A stretch of DNA of 64,000 nt, taken from assembly GCA_015295805.1 (NCBI GenBank), contig DVEF01000015.1, positions 1 through 64,000 on the forward strand, in the 5' to 3' direction. The position numbers and the translations under genes were made by a program. Under the pieces are notes generated by a model, which was not told the DNA's origin, did not search any database, and saw only the letters and a list, made by a program, of their open reading frames with translations. Source of the DNA: Geminocystis sp. M7585_C2015_104. GTDB taxonomy: Bacteria > Cyanobacteriota > Cyanobacteriia > Cyanobacteriales > Cyanobacteriaceae. The first letter of the stretch is position 1. Every line of letters starts with the position of its first letter. Of this stretch, positions 28,807 to 36,628 are shown piece after piece.

Positions 28807-28850
28807 CGCCTCAATAAAAAACCCTACAATTGTATAAAAGGAGGCGAGGT

Positions 28851-28991
28851 ATGAACGCTAAATTCAACCAAAAACAAATAGGCTTGATCGAACAACAAGC
28901 ACGTCTTTTGATGGCAGACAACCGTCAACGCCGCAATAATCGTCATGCTACCATGTTGGAGAGGGCCTCTCAACAAATTGGCCTTCAGTAG
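28851..28991 (+). CDS. gif: Glutamine synthetase inactivating factor, IF7/IF17-like, short form
   Basis: A 46-residue protein with a strong ribosome-binding site (AGGAGG at 28839-28844), directly behind a glutamine riboswitch. Residues 15-45 (starting QQARLLMADNRQRRN) align without gaps to the N-terminal half of IF7 from Synechocystis. The three arginines reported as essential there (R8, R21, R28) are present as R18, R31 and R38. IF7 and IF17 bind and inhibit glutamine synthetase when nitrogen is plentiful. This version stops where IF7 continues for about 30 more residues, and carries about ten extra N-terminal residues. I cannot tell which gif paralogue it is. Confidence 0.85.
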   Translation: MNAKFNQKQIGLIEQQARLLMADNRQRRNNRHATMLERASQQIGLQ

Positions 28992-29085
28992 TGGTCAAAA
29001 ATAGTTAAAGACAAGAGACAAAAGGAATGCCCCAGTGCAGGGGAAAGGGTTAAGACTGAGGTTGTTTAGAAAAAGGAGGAGGACT

Positions 29086-29241
29086 ATGATTACTTATCAA
29101 GCGTGGAGAGAAGCTAAGAGGACACATAGGGAAAATCTCTTAAGAATTTTAGACCGTCGTTTGGAAGTTGCCAAAGCCAAGGGCGATACTGCCTTAGTCC
29201 AACAATTGGAGGCAGAGAGAAACTATTATCTTAACGGCTAG
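29086..29241 (+). CDS. Small PirA-like protein (PII-interacting regulator of arginine synthesis)
   Basis: 51 residues, basic and helical, with a central LLRILDRRLEVAKAKGD and an ending LEAERNYYLNG. The ATG at 29086 has a strong AAGGAGGAGG before it; a GTG 51 bases upstream is less likely. PirA of Synechocystis (Ssr0692) is also 51 residues and binds PII to relieve NAGK activation. Length, charge and the position behind gif on a nitrogen-controlled transcript fit PirA. I identify it from memory of the family pattern, not by alignment. The gap to gif is 94 bases with no promoter seen, and a clear terminator follows. Confidence 0.55.
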   Translation: MITYQAWREAKRTHRENLLRILDRRLEVAKAKGDTALVQQLEAERNYYLNG

Positions 29242-29276
29242 GCCATTGTATCACAGGACGAGCACATCACACAAGA

Positions 29277-29307
29277 CGTCTAGGGAGTAATTCCTTAGGC
29301 GTTTTTA
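29277..29307 (+). terminator. Intrinsic terminator after the gif-pirA-like unit
   Basis: A ten-pair stem (29277-29286 with 29292-29301, two G-U pairs) closes a GTAAT loop and is followed directly by TTTTT. It lies 36 bases after the small gene's stop, so the gif/pirA-like unit is probably a self-contained transcript separate from ndhM. Confidence 0.85.
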
Positions 29308-29374
29308 TTTTGTCTAGGGGTCTTTTTGTGGCAAAATAGCACTAAAACAGGACATTGAGGGAATACAGAAACCC

Positions 29375-29734
29375 ATGATTAAGTCTACCACCCGTCATAT
29401 TAGGATCTATGCGGCCGAGGTAAAAGATAACGAATTGGTGCCTTCCGAGCAAGTTTTGACTCTTGACGTGGATCCCGATAATGAGTTCAATTGGAATGAG
29501 GAGGCATTACAGAAAGTATATAGAAAATTCGATGAGTTGGTAGAAGACTACAGTGGGGAGGCTCTGACGGACTATAATCTACGTCGTATAGGCTCGGAAT
29601 TGGAACACTTTATCCGTAGCCTTTTGTTAAAGGGGGAAATTTCTTATAATCTTAATGGCCGGGTGTTGAATTATAGCATGGGACTACCCAAGGTAGAAAG
29701 TCCAGAATCGGAGGGGAAGTATCGTTTGAGTTAG
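29375..29734 (+). CDS. ndhM: NAD(P)H-quinone oxidoreductase subunit M
   Basis: NdhM is a cyanobacteria/chloroplast-specific subunit of NDH-1, which takes electrons from ferredoxin into plastoquinone for respiration and cyclic electron flow. The 119-residue protein starts MIKSTTRHIRIYAAEV and contains the family stretch DPDNEFNWNEEALQKVYRKF plus NLRRIGSELEHFIRSLL. It is full length. Upstream lies a terminator, so ndhM has its own promoter. Downstream is a convergent gene whose stop is one base away. Confidence 0.96.
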   Translation: MIKSTTRHIRIYAAEVKDNELVPSEQVLTLDVDPDNEFNWNEEALQKVYRKFDELVEDYSGEALTDYNLRRIGSELEHFIRSLLLKGEISYNLNGRVLNYSMGLPKVESPESEGKYRLS

Positions 29735-29735
29735 G

Positions 29736-30083
29736 CTAACTGTTTTTCTCCTTCTCCGGTGTCTGTGGGGAAAGGTTGCCAAGGGAGGGGGAGACCTTCC
29801 GGGAGTTAATCCAGGAGTTAAGGAGTATCATGGTGCCAGTGACTAACATCCATAATAGTCCTAGGCCGTTGAGAAGGACGTAAATGGGTTCAAAAAAACG
29901 GCCTAAATACTCCCCCTCATGGATTACCATTAAAAAGTGTACCTGCTCTCTGGACAGACCAAACCAACTCTTGCCTAAACGATAGGCAACTCCAGTAATA
30001 ACCGTTACTAGTAAGGGTAGCAACACGATAGGTGCGAGGAGGGCATGCAACTGTCTGATTCTCTTGTGCCATTTACCCTTCAT
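29736..30083 (-). CDS. PepSY-like small membrane protein
   Basis: 115 residues with two hydrophobic segments (about 14-32 and 66-88). The opening WHKRIRQLHALLAPIVLLPL and the following TGVAYRLGKSW resemble the N-terminal membrane helix of PepSY-TM proteins, with a His in the helix. It is a conserved cyanobacterial type without known function. It lies 17 bases downstream of the epimerase gene and may share its transcript. Confidence 0.7.
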   Translation of the reverse strand: MKGKWHKRIRQLHALLAPIVLLPLLVTVITGVAYRLGKSWFGLSREQVHFLMVIHEGEYLGRFFEPIYVLLNGLGLLWMLVTGTMILLNSWINSRKVSPSLGNLSPQTPEKEKNS

Positions 30084-30100
30084 CTTATTCTCCTTTGTGT

Positions 30101-31090
30101 CTAACAGTTATAAAAGTCGCGATACCAACGCACAAATTCTGCGATACCCTCTGCCAGGGGGGTGGAGGGTTTAAAGCCTACTGCCTGATACAAGTCATCT
30201 ATGTCGGCATAGGTAATAACTACATCTCCTGGTTGCATAGGGAGGAATTCCTTTTTTGCCTCTATTCCCAAACACTTTTCTAAACAGGCAACCAATTCTA
30301 ACAATTCTACTGGTTGGTTATTGCCAATATTGTAAAGGCGATGGGGTGCTTTTTGTTGGGGGTTGTCGGGGGAAGGCTGGGGGATTTTATGCATAACCCT
30401 TACTACTCCCTCAATAATGTCGTCGACATAGGTAAAATCTCGTTTCATGTGGCCGTAGTTGAATATTTTAATGGGCTTGCCCTCTAGAATGTTCTTGGTA
30501 AAAATAAAATAAGCCATGTCAGGCCTTCCCCAACTGCCGTAGACGGTAAAAAATCTTAAACCGGTGGTGGGTATCTGATAGAGGTGACTATAGGTGTAAG
30601 CCATTAATTCGTTTGCCCTCTTGGTAGCGGCGTAGAGACTAATGGGATAGTCTACATTGTCTGTCACAGAGAAGGGAACTTTCTGGTTGTTGCCGTACAC
30701 TGAACTAGAAGAGGCATATACTAGATGTTGTACGGGGTGGTGACGACAGGCTTCCAGGATGTTGATAAAACCTACTATATTGCTGTCAATGTAGGCATAG
30801 GGATTTTCCAGGGAATATCTAACACCGGCTTGTGCGGCGAGATGCACCACTTTACTTATGGTGTGACTGGCAAACAAATCCATTACTCCCTGACGGTTAC
30901 ATAAGTCTAGCTGGTGGAACTGAAAGTTGTTGTACTTTTGTAGTTCTCGCAGACGGGCCTGTTTTAGCGAAACATCATAGTAGTTGCTCATGTTATCAAG
31001 TCCGAGGACCTGAAAGCCGCATGTCAGCAGGCGTTTACTGAGATGATAGCCAATAAAGCCACTACTACCCGTAACAAGGATGGTCTCCAT
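30101..31090 (-). CDS. NAD-dependent sugar epimerase (UDP-glucuronate 4-epimerase type)
   Basis: 329 residues of the extended short-chain dehydrogenase family. The Rossmann signature is VTGSSGFIGYHLSKRLL at residues 5-21. The catalytic Ser region is YASSSSVYGNNQKVPF near 123, and the YxxxK pair lies in SLYAATKRANELMAY near 151. The segment LRFFTVYGSWGRPDMAYF is typical of UDP-glucuronate 4-epimerases, which make UDP-galacturonate for surface polysaccharides. Activity on a different UDP-sugar cannot be excluded. Confidence 0.88.
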   Translation of the reverse strand: METILVTGSSGFIGYHLSKRLLTCGFQVLGLDNMSNYYDVSLKQARLRELQKYNNFQFHQLDLCNRQGVMDLFASHTISKVVHLAAQAGVRYSLENPYAYIDSNIVGFINILEACRHHPVQHLVYASSSSVYGNNQKVPFSVTDNVDYPISLYAATKRANELMAYTYSHLYQIPTTGLRFFTVYGSWGRPDMAYFIFTKNILEGKPIKIFNYGHMKRDFTYVDDIIEGVVRVMHKIPQPSPDNPQQKAPHRLYNIGNNQPVELLELVACLEKCLGIEAKKEFLPMQPGDVVITYADIDDLYQAVGFKPSTPLAEGIAEFVRWYRDFYNC

Positions 31091-31115
31091 TATTGTATTC
31101 TAGGATATCCAAAAA

Positions 31116-31997
31116 CTATGAGCGACGGGCATTGACACAACACCAGCCTTCTCGTTGCCAGAGGGCGGCAATGGTCCACCCGTGCTTTTCTAGTATACTG
31201 ACAATCTCGTTAGACTGTTCTAGGAGGATGCCACTGAGAATTGTCCAACCGTCTGGCTTGATTATGGCTGTCATGTCTGGGATCATAGGTTTAATCACCT
31301 CGGCCAGGATATTGCAGACAATCCCATCTAACAATTCTCCCTGGGCTTTTACGTCCTCTATGCTACCCTTAATTACGACTATGTTATAAACTTGATTGAG
31401 ACGGCTGTTTTCTAGGGTGGCGGAAACAGCCAGGGGGTCAGTGTCTACGGCAAAGACTTTAGATGCCCCCAGCATGCTAGCGGCTATAGACAGAATACCA
31501 GAACCACAACCAATATCGGCCACAATCTGATTGGGCTGAGTTTCATCGATGCGCATTTCCAGGGATTCCAGACATAGTTGGGTGGTGGGGTGTACTCCCG
31601 TGCCAAAGGCGAAACCAGGGTCTAACCGTATGATTATACGTTCAGATTGGCTAGGGGGTTCAATCCAAGCGGGATAGATGGAAAAACGATCGCCTACATC
31701 TAAAGGCTGCCAGTGTTGTTTCCAGCTACTAGCCCAATCTTGTTCGGGGATCAACTGCCATGCAACCACGGGGGGATTCTTGCCTGCTAGCACAAAATCT
31801 TGTTTTATCCACAGTGCTAAGGCGGCCAAGTCTAAAGAGGTGATTTCTAAATTGGGCACATAGCCTTTAATAACCCAGCCTCTTTCTTCCTTCAAAACAG
31901 CGGCTCCTTGACAGCCAAACTCTTGTAGCCGCCAGAATACCGAGTCTTCCAACTCAGGATGATAGTCTACCCTAATCTCCCACCACTTGATGTCCAT
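31116..31997 (-). CDS. prmA: Ribosomal protein L11 methyltransferase
   Basis: PrmA trimethylates ribosomal protein L11 using S-adenosylmethionine. 293 residues, with an N-terminal substrate domain and the class I methyltransferase core. The SAM motif is VADIGCGSGILSIAA near residue 160, preceded by the family sequence DPGFAFGTGVHPTTQLCLE. The motif CNILAEVIKPM marks the later NPPY-like position. serA lies 55 bases upstream on the same strand; this serA-prmA pairing occurs in other cyanobacteria and suggests an operon. Confidence 0.94.
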   Translation of the reverse strand: MDIKWWEIRVDYHPELEDSVFWRLQEFGCQGAAVLKEERGWVIKGYVPNLEITSLDLAALALWIKQDFVLAGKNPPVVAWQLIPEQDWASSWKQHWQPLDVGDRFSIYPAWIEPPSQSERIIIRLDPGFAFGTGVHPTTQLCLESLEMRIDETQPNQIVADIGCGSGILSIAASMLGASKVFAVDTDPLAVSATLENSRLNQVYNIVVIKGSIEDVKAQGELLDGIVCNILAEVIKPMIPDMTAIIKPDGWTILSGILLEQSNEIVSILEKHGWTIAALWQREGWCCVNARRS

Positions 31998-32052
31998 AGT
32001 CCTGTAAGGGGGTAAAATGAGGGGAAGATGAGTAGGTCTTCCCCCCGGTGTA

Positions 32053-33636
32053 TCAAAGAGTTACAGTATAGGCATCCCTTACCCCGGGCACTTTGAGAAT
32101 TTCCTCTAAAACGCCTTCTGGTAGAGGGTCATCTATAGTCAATACCATTACTGCGTCACCTCTAACGATTTTACGCCCCACCTGCATGCTAGCAATGTTG
32201 ACATTGAAGTTGCCCAAGAGGGTGCCGATTTTGCCTATAATGCCGGGCATGTCTCGGTGAAGTGTAAACAACATGTAGTTATTAGGCGCTACGTTTACGG
32301 GGAACTTATCTAGACTGATAATGCGCATTTCGCCGTCATTGAGAAGGGCGCCACTGACGGAATGAGTGCCTTTGCTACCAGTAGCCTCCAGATAGATGGA
32401 ATTGCTGTAGTCTTTGACGGTGGTGTCTCTAGTTTCAATGACATGAATGCCTCTTTCCTTGGCTTCGATGGCGGCGTTGACGTAGTTTACTCTTTCCCTT
32501 AGGGCTTTTGACAGCAGGCCCTTGATAGCGGCAATTACCAGGGGGCGACTGTTATTACCTTCTGCCAATTCTCCTTGGAGGGTTATCCTAAAGGTGTCTA
32601 CCCTTTCCCCTGCCAATTGCCCCACCAAATCTCCCAATACCTCTGCCAGCCGCATATATGGTCGTAGTTTTTCCATAACATCTGGGCCTAGGCCGGGGAT
32701 ATTGACTGCACTACGAGCTGGTAGTCCAAGTAATACATCCCTAATCTGTTCGGCTACGTCTATGGCCACATTCAACTGTGCCTCAGCGGTAGAGGCGCCC
32801 AGGTGAGGGGTAAGAATGACGTTACTGCCGAGGGTTTTTAAGGGGGAATCGCCCAAAGGCTCTTGGGCAAAGACGTCCAGGGCGGCCCCGGCGATCCTCC
32901 CACTTTTTAGGGCTTCATACAGGGCCTCTTCGTCTATAATGCCCCCACGGGCACAGTTGATGATCCGCACCGTGGGTTTCATTTTGGCGATGGTTTCCCT
33001 ATTTATCAAATTAGTGGTTTCTGGGGTTTTAGGCACGTGGAGTGTAATATAGTCTGCCTCAGATAGCAATACATCCAGGTCCACTAGGGTACAACCTAGT
33101 TGATTAGCCCTTTCTTGGGATATGTAGGGATCATAGGCGAGGATTTTCATTCCCATGGCCTTTGCCACTGTTGCCACATGGGAGCCAATTTTCCCCAAAC
33201 CTATAACACCAAGAGTTTTCTTATATACTTCAGTGCCTATAAAACTCTTGCGGTCCCACTTGCCTTGTTTTAGGGAATAATTAGCATCGGGGATGTAGCG
33301 GGAAAGAGCCAACATCATTGCCAGGGTGTGTTCAGCAGCGGCGATGGTATTGCCTTCAGGGGAGTTTACCACAATAATGCCTTTGCGGGTGGCACTAGCT
33401 ACGTCTATGTTATCAACGCCCACTCCCGCACGTCCGATGACTTTCAGGTTGGTTGCTGCTTCGATCACCTCCGCCGTTACCTGGGTGCCCGAGCGGATCA
33501 TTAAGGCGTCGTAACCTGCTATAATACCTGCCAATTCCTTGGGCGACAAACCTGTTTTTACGTCTACTTGTGCCACCTGGGATAGGATTTTTATCCCCGC
33601 TTCGTCTATGGGATCTGACACTAATACTTTTGCCAT
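32053..33636 (-). CDS. serA: D-3-phosphoglycerate dehydrogenase
   Basis: SerA oxidises 3-phosphoglycerate with NAD+ in the first step of serine synthesis. 527 residues, the long form: substrate domain, then a nucleotide-binding domain with GVIGLGKIGSHVATVAKAMG near residue 145. The catalytic region NCARGGIIDEEALYEAL comes near 229 and LTPHLGASTAEAQ near 280. An intervening domain follows, and the C-terminal ACT domain (HRDMPGIIGKIGTLLGNFNV) may bind serine for feedback control. It is the first gene of a unit with prmA. Confidence 0.97.
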   Translation of the reverse strand: MAKVLVSDPIDEAGIKILSQVAQVDVKTGLSPKELAGIIAGYDALMIRSGTQVTAEVIEAATNLKVIGRAGVGVDNIDVASATRKGIIVVNSPEGNTIAAAEHTLAMMLALSRYIPDANYSLKQGKWDRKSFIGTEVYKKTLGVIGLGKIGSHVATVAKAMGMKILAYDPYISQERANQLGCTLVDLDVLLSEADYITLHVPKTPETTNLINRETIAKMKPTVRIINCARGGIIDEEALYEALKSGRIAGAALDVFAQEPLGDSPLKTLGSNVILTPHLGASTAEAQLNVAIDVAEQIRDVLLGLPARSAVNIPGLGPDVMEKLRPYMRLAEVLGDLVGQLAGERVDTFRITLQGELAEGNNSRPLVIAAIKGLLSKALRERVNYVNAAIEAKERGIHVIETRDTTVKDYSNSIYLEATGSKGTHSVSGALLNDGEMRIISLDKFPVNVAPNNYMLFTLHRDMPGIIGKIGTLLGNFNVNIASMQVGRKIVRGDAVMVLTIDDPLPEGVLEEILKVPGVRDAYTVTL

Positions 33637-33798
33637 ACTACTATTCTGTTATCTTTTCTGTCATTTAACCGGGGCGACAAACTATTTCGATTGTGCATCG
33701 CTCACGCCACCAATATTATTATTATCCAGCCGTTTCTCAAAATCAATGGTTATAATAGAGGTATTTTCCTTTTTTCCCCATCATAGCACCTGTCCTCT

Positions 33799-34983
33799 AT
33801 GAAGTGGAGCCGGTTTCCTTTTTGTTGCTTTGTCTTTTTTCTTCTGATTTTCTCTTCTGGTATGCCTCTTTTGGCTCAAAATAGACAGTCTAAAAACCCT
33901 CTTACTAGTGAGTTCAAAAGTGAATTAATTCCTATTATTGAAAGGCCTCTTACTCCCCTTGAACAGAGGAGAATTAGGGAAAGGATTGAGTTGTTAGAGA
34001 AACAGGCCGAAGAGGCCCTCATGGCTGGAAATGATGATTTAGCTTTCTCCCTCTGGTATGAGGCTATTAATTTGAGTGGGTATTTGGGGGTGGAATCTGA
34101 GTTAAAACTGATTGCTAGGGTAGGGGAGAGGGCTTGGGCGAAAAACAGAATTCAGGACGTAAAATTTATCACAGAAAGACTCACCATTATCGAGAGGAAT
34201 AATGACATTGATAATCTGGATTTCCTCAACCTTCTGAAGAATGCTTATGTTTCTATTCACGACTTGGACAAACTGGTCGAACTCAACCTAAAAACCTTAG
34301 ACATGGCCAGAAGTAAAAATGACTCATCTCTGGAAAAATTGAGTTTAGAAAATCTTGGGGAGTTATATTTGGCGAAATTTGATTACTACCGGGCAGAACC
34401 GATTTATGAGAGACTATTACAGATTGCCCGTCAGGAGGGAGACTATCTTCAGGAGGGAATTTATCTAAGAAAATTAGCAGAAATAAGTCAGGCTTTAGTA
34501 AATCCAGAAAATTCAGTCTTATACAAGGAAGAACTGTTTAAAAAAGCCATAGAAAACCCATCCTTCAGTAAAAATATCTCCTATCTCCCCATGCTCAAAA
34601 TCTCCCTCGGTGATGACTATAAACAGTTAAATCAACCCCAGTTGGCAGGGGAATCCTACCAAGAGGCTTTTAAGATGGCTTGGGAAAAACAACTGTATTC
34701 CATCGCTGCTGATGCCCTCAGGAAACTTGGACAATTGTACCACCAATATCAACGGCCAGACGTGGCTTTGGAAATATACCAGGAGTTGGTAAAAGTCGAA
34801 CAACTTTCCTACAATCTCTATGGCTTAATGAACGCCTATGACTATATTGCCACAATTTACCTCCAAAAACAGCAAGTAAATAGGGCGCGGGAATACTGGC
34901 AAAAGGCTTTAGAAGTCGCCCGTAATCTCCGCTACCAGGAAGAATATTTTCTTGAGAAAATTAACAGTCTAAAGAGTAAATAA
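33799..34983 (+). CDS. Exported tetratricopeptide-repeat protein
   Basis: 394 residues with a signal peptide (FCCFVFFLLIFSSGMPLLAQ, cleavage likely after residue 26-28) and a helical body of TPR-like repeats. Examples are ENLGELYLAKFDYYRAEPIY near 193, LRKLGQLYHQYQRPDVALEI near 313 and IATIYLQKQQVNRAREYWQK near 352. TPR proteins are protein-protein scaffolds; the partner is unknown. A TATAAT at 33751-33756 lies 43 bases upstream and is a fair -10 element without an obvious -35. Confidence 0.78.
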   Translation: MKWSRFPFCCFVFFLLIFSSGMPLLAQNRQSKNPLTSEFKSELIPIIERPLTPLEQRRIRERIELLEKQAEEALMAGNDDLAFSLWYEAINLSGYLGVESELKLIARVGERAWAKNRIQDVKFITERLTIIERNNDIDNLDFLNLLKNAYVSIHDLDKLVELNLKTLDMARSKNDSSLEKLSLENLGELYLAKFDYYRAEPIYERLLQIARQEGDYLQEGIYLRKLAEISQALVNPENSVLYKEELFKKAIENPSFSKNISYLPMLKISLGDDYKQLNQPQLAGESYQEAFKMAWEKQLYSIAADALRKLGQLYHQYQRPDVALEIYQELVKVEQLSYNLYGLMNAYDYIATIYLQKQQVNRAREYWQKALEVARNLRYQEEYFLEKINSLKSK

Positions 34984-35054
34984 AACCCCCGGTGAAGAAA
35001 TGTAAAAATAAAACTAAATTTTATTAAGAAACACCAGGGGAATTTTTTTTTTTC

Positions 35055-35094
35055 TATAATGGGAATTAGAGAGCTTGAAGGGCTCGTCTGAGCC
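35055..35094 (+). promoter_or_regulatory. Promoter -10 and leader hairpin of the 51-residue gene
   Basis: A perfect TATAAT (35055-35060) is followed by a short leader containing the hairpin GGCTC-GTCT-GAGCC (35081-35094). The start codon lies 39 bases after the hairpin. A run of T precedes the -10 box, and no -35 hexamer is clear. Confidence 0.45.
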
Positions 35095-35133
35095 AGTGTG
35101 GATGAAATTGAAAAAAAAAAGGAGGTGTTCGTC

Positions 35134-35289
35134 ATGAAAATCATGAAAATGTTAGAAGCCATAACCAGATATTTGACGGAAGGATTTGCCCGCATTTTTA
35201 GTCCACCAGAAGAAAATTCACCCCCAGAAATAGGGGTACAACCCTTTGATTGTGCGCCCTATCGGGAAAAATCTTCCGCCCACTCCTAG
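35134..35289 (+). CDS. Small conserved protein of unknown function
   Basis: 51 residues from ATG 35134, chosen because AAGGAGGTG sits 8 bases before it. A longer GTG reading at 35098 lacks such a site. The N-terminal half is an amphipathic helix (MLEAITRYLTEGFARIF), followed by a Pro/Glu segment ending in GVQPF. I recall short cyanobacterial proteins with the same helix-then-GVQPF layout, sometimes oddly annotated as isochorismate synthase, a label I would not trust. It has its own promoter-like element and is probably a real peptide. Confidence 0.65.
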   Translation: MKIMKMLEAITRYLTEGFARIFSPPEENSPPEIGVQPFDCAPYREKSSAHS

Positions 35290-35346
35290 GAATGCTAAGG
35301 TATTATTTTAGTTGGGAGGAGGACTAGTGTCTGGGAAGTGCATTAT

Positions 35347-35401
35347 CCCCCGTGAGAAAGGGATGGGGAGGCGGGGAGACTGCCGTTGTACCTCACGGGG
35401 G
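35347..35401. repeat. Perfect 10-bp inverted repeat downstream of the small gene
   Basis: CCCCCGTGAG (35347-35356) pairs perfectly with CTCACGGGGG (35392-35401) around a 35-base GC-rich interior that can itself fold. It ends two bases before the stop of the convergent gene at 35403. A terminator or RNA-stabilising element for either gene is likely, but no U-tract is present. Confidence 0.5.
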
Positions 35402-35402
35402 C

Positions 35403-35801
35403 CTATTTATTCTGATTGAGGAAGAAAACGGGGCGGGAGTCGGGTTCTACTTTGTAGCTATTTTTTTCTATAATTTTACGAGCCAGTTTGGGGTCGAAGG
35501 TTTCCGCAAATTCTTCTTCTAGTTTTTCCACCCGGGGTTTGATGAGGGCAATTTCTGCCTCTATTTCTCTCAGTCTTGCTTGTTGTGTCAGGTGGTAGGG
35601 CAGCATTTGTTTGATACTCAACCCGGCAACAAGGGTAATGGTTACATTGACGGCGATTTTCAAGGCCGTTTCGATGGCTTTTTGGGTGTGAAGACGTTTT
35701 TCCTCTCTTTCTTTTTGTTTGCGGAGACGTTGGAGGCGGAGGTATTCCTGGTGTTTTTCCTTCCTCAGCCTAGCCCTATATAAATACAAGTCAGAGTTCA
35801 T
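35403..35801 (-). CDS. Conserved hypothetical protein with one membrane helix and coiled coil
   Basis: 132 residues. The N-terminal third is an Arg/Lys/Glu-rich helix (EYLRLQRLRKQKEREEKRL). A hydrophobic segment follows near residues 48-66 (IAVNVTITLVAGLSIKQML), then a heptad-like acidic coiled coil (LREIEAEIALIKPRVEKLEEEF). The layout suggests a membrane-anchored scaffold with a helical stalk. I do not recognise a named family. The DUF3593 gene lies 36 bases upstream on the same strand. Confidence 0.7.
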   Translation of the reverse strand: MNSDLYLYRARLRKEKHQEYLRLQRLRKQKEREEKRLHTQKAIETALKIAVNVTITLVAGLSIKQMLPYHLTQQARLREIEAEIALIKPRVEKLEEEFAETFDPKLARKIIEKNSYKVEPDSRPVFFLNQNK

Positions 35802-35837
35802 GATTTTGCTGCTATTTATTTGGGTTTAATTTTATAC

Positions 35838-36155
35838 CTATAGTTTCCTATTTTCGGCGCTAATAACCGCCTGTCTAAAACCTAACACTACCAGGATATT
35901 AGACAGGGTGAGAAAAAATTCGGCACTACCATGCAACCAGTCTACATTGGCAAGGGAGGCGTGGTAGTGGCTTTCCGCATAAAACCCTGCCGGGATGGTA
36001 ACGACTACAAACAACAAGAGAAAATAAAAACCAATCAGGGCGAGTTTTGGTGTCTTCCCTGACTTGGTTAAAAGCCATAAGAATACTAGATAGGGAAACA
36101 GGGAAAGGGCAAATAAATTCTTTTCCTGGAAAAAGTAGAGGATAAATTCTTTCAT
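35838..36155 (-). CDS. DUF3593 family membrane protein
   Basis: 105 residues with three hydrophobic helices. The sequence matches the cyanobacterial/plastid DUF3593 family: NLFALSLFPYLVFLWLLTKS, then VTIPAGFYAESHYHASLANV and DWLHGSAEFFLTLSNILVVL. The function is not known; conservation in oxygenic phototrophs points to a photosynthetic or thylakoid role. It may form a unit with the coiled-coil gene downstream. Confidence 0.82.
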   Translation of the reverse strand: MKEFILYFFQEKNLFALSLFPYLVFLWLLTKSGKTPKLALIGFYFLLLFVVVTIPAGFYAESHYHASLANVDWLHGSAEFFLTLSNILVVLGFRQAVISAENRKL

Positions 36156-36319
36156 TTTTGTCTTTTATCTCTGGTTATGTTAAATATTTTTGCAGAAAGT
36201 AAAGAAAAACTGGGAATATGGGAGATAATGTGAAGATTGCTTAATATTTTGCCAGAAAGGGGACTCAATGGGGATTAAGATGGAATAGAGGGTATTTTTA
36301 TCTGAATCGAGACATTACA

Positions 36320-36628
36320 ATGGAACACACCTACTATAAGGTCAGACTGATAAATGAACAAAGAGGAATAGACAATGTGATAGAAGTGAGAGATGATGAG
36401 TACATATTAGATGCAGCAGAAAGACAGGGGTTTAATTTGCCCTACTCTTGTCGTGCAGGGGTGTGCATAACCTGTACTGCTAGAATTATTCAGGGAACCG
36501 TAAAACACGACTACGACTTTTTAAAGCCAAAGGAGATAGAGGCGGGTTTCTTTTTAACCTGTAAGGCGTATGCCACCTCTGATTTGACAATCAAAACCCA
36601 TCAGGAGGATGCCCTGTTGGATTTGTAG
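36320..36628 (+). CDS. Plant-type [2Fe-2S] ferredoxin
   Basis: 102 residues with the four cluster cysteines C44, C49, C52 and C81 in the pattern C-x4-C-x2-C-x28-C (SCRAGVCITC and FLTCKAY). The N-terminal part follows the beta-grasp ferredoxin fold. The C-terminus DALLDL differs from the usual KEEELY ending of the main photosynthetic PetF, so this is probably a minor paralogue with a specialised electron-transfer partner. The last 38 bases overlap the convergent trmH gene. Confidence 0.92.
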   Translation: MEHTYYKVRLINEQRGIDNVIEVRDDEYILDAAERQGFNLPYSCRAGVCITCTARIIQGTVKHDYDFLKPKEIEAGFFLTCKAYATSDLTIKTHQEDALLDL

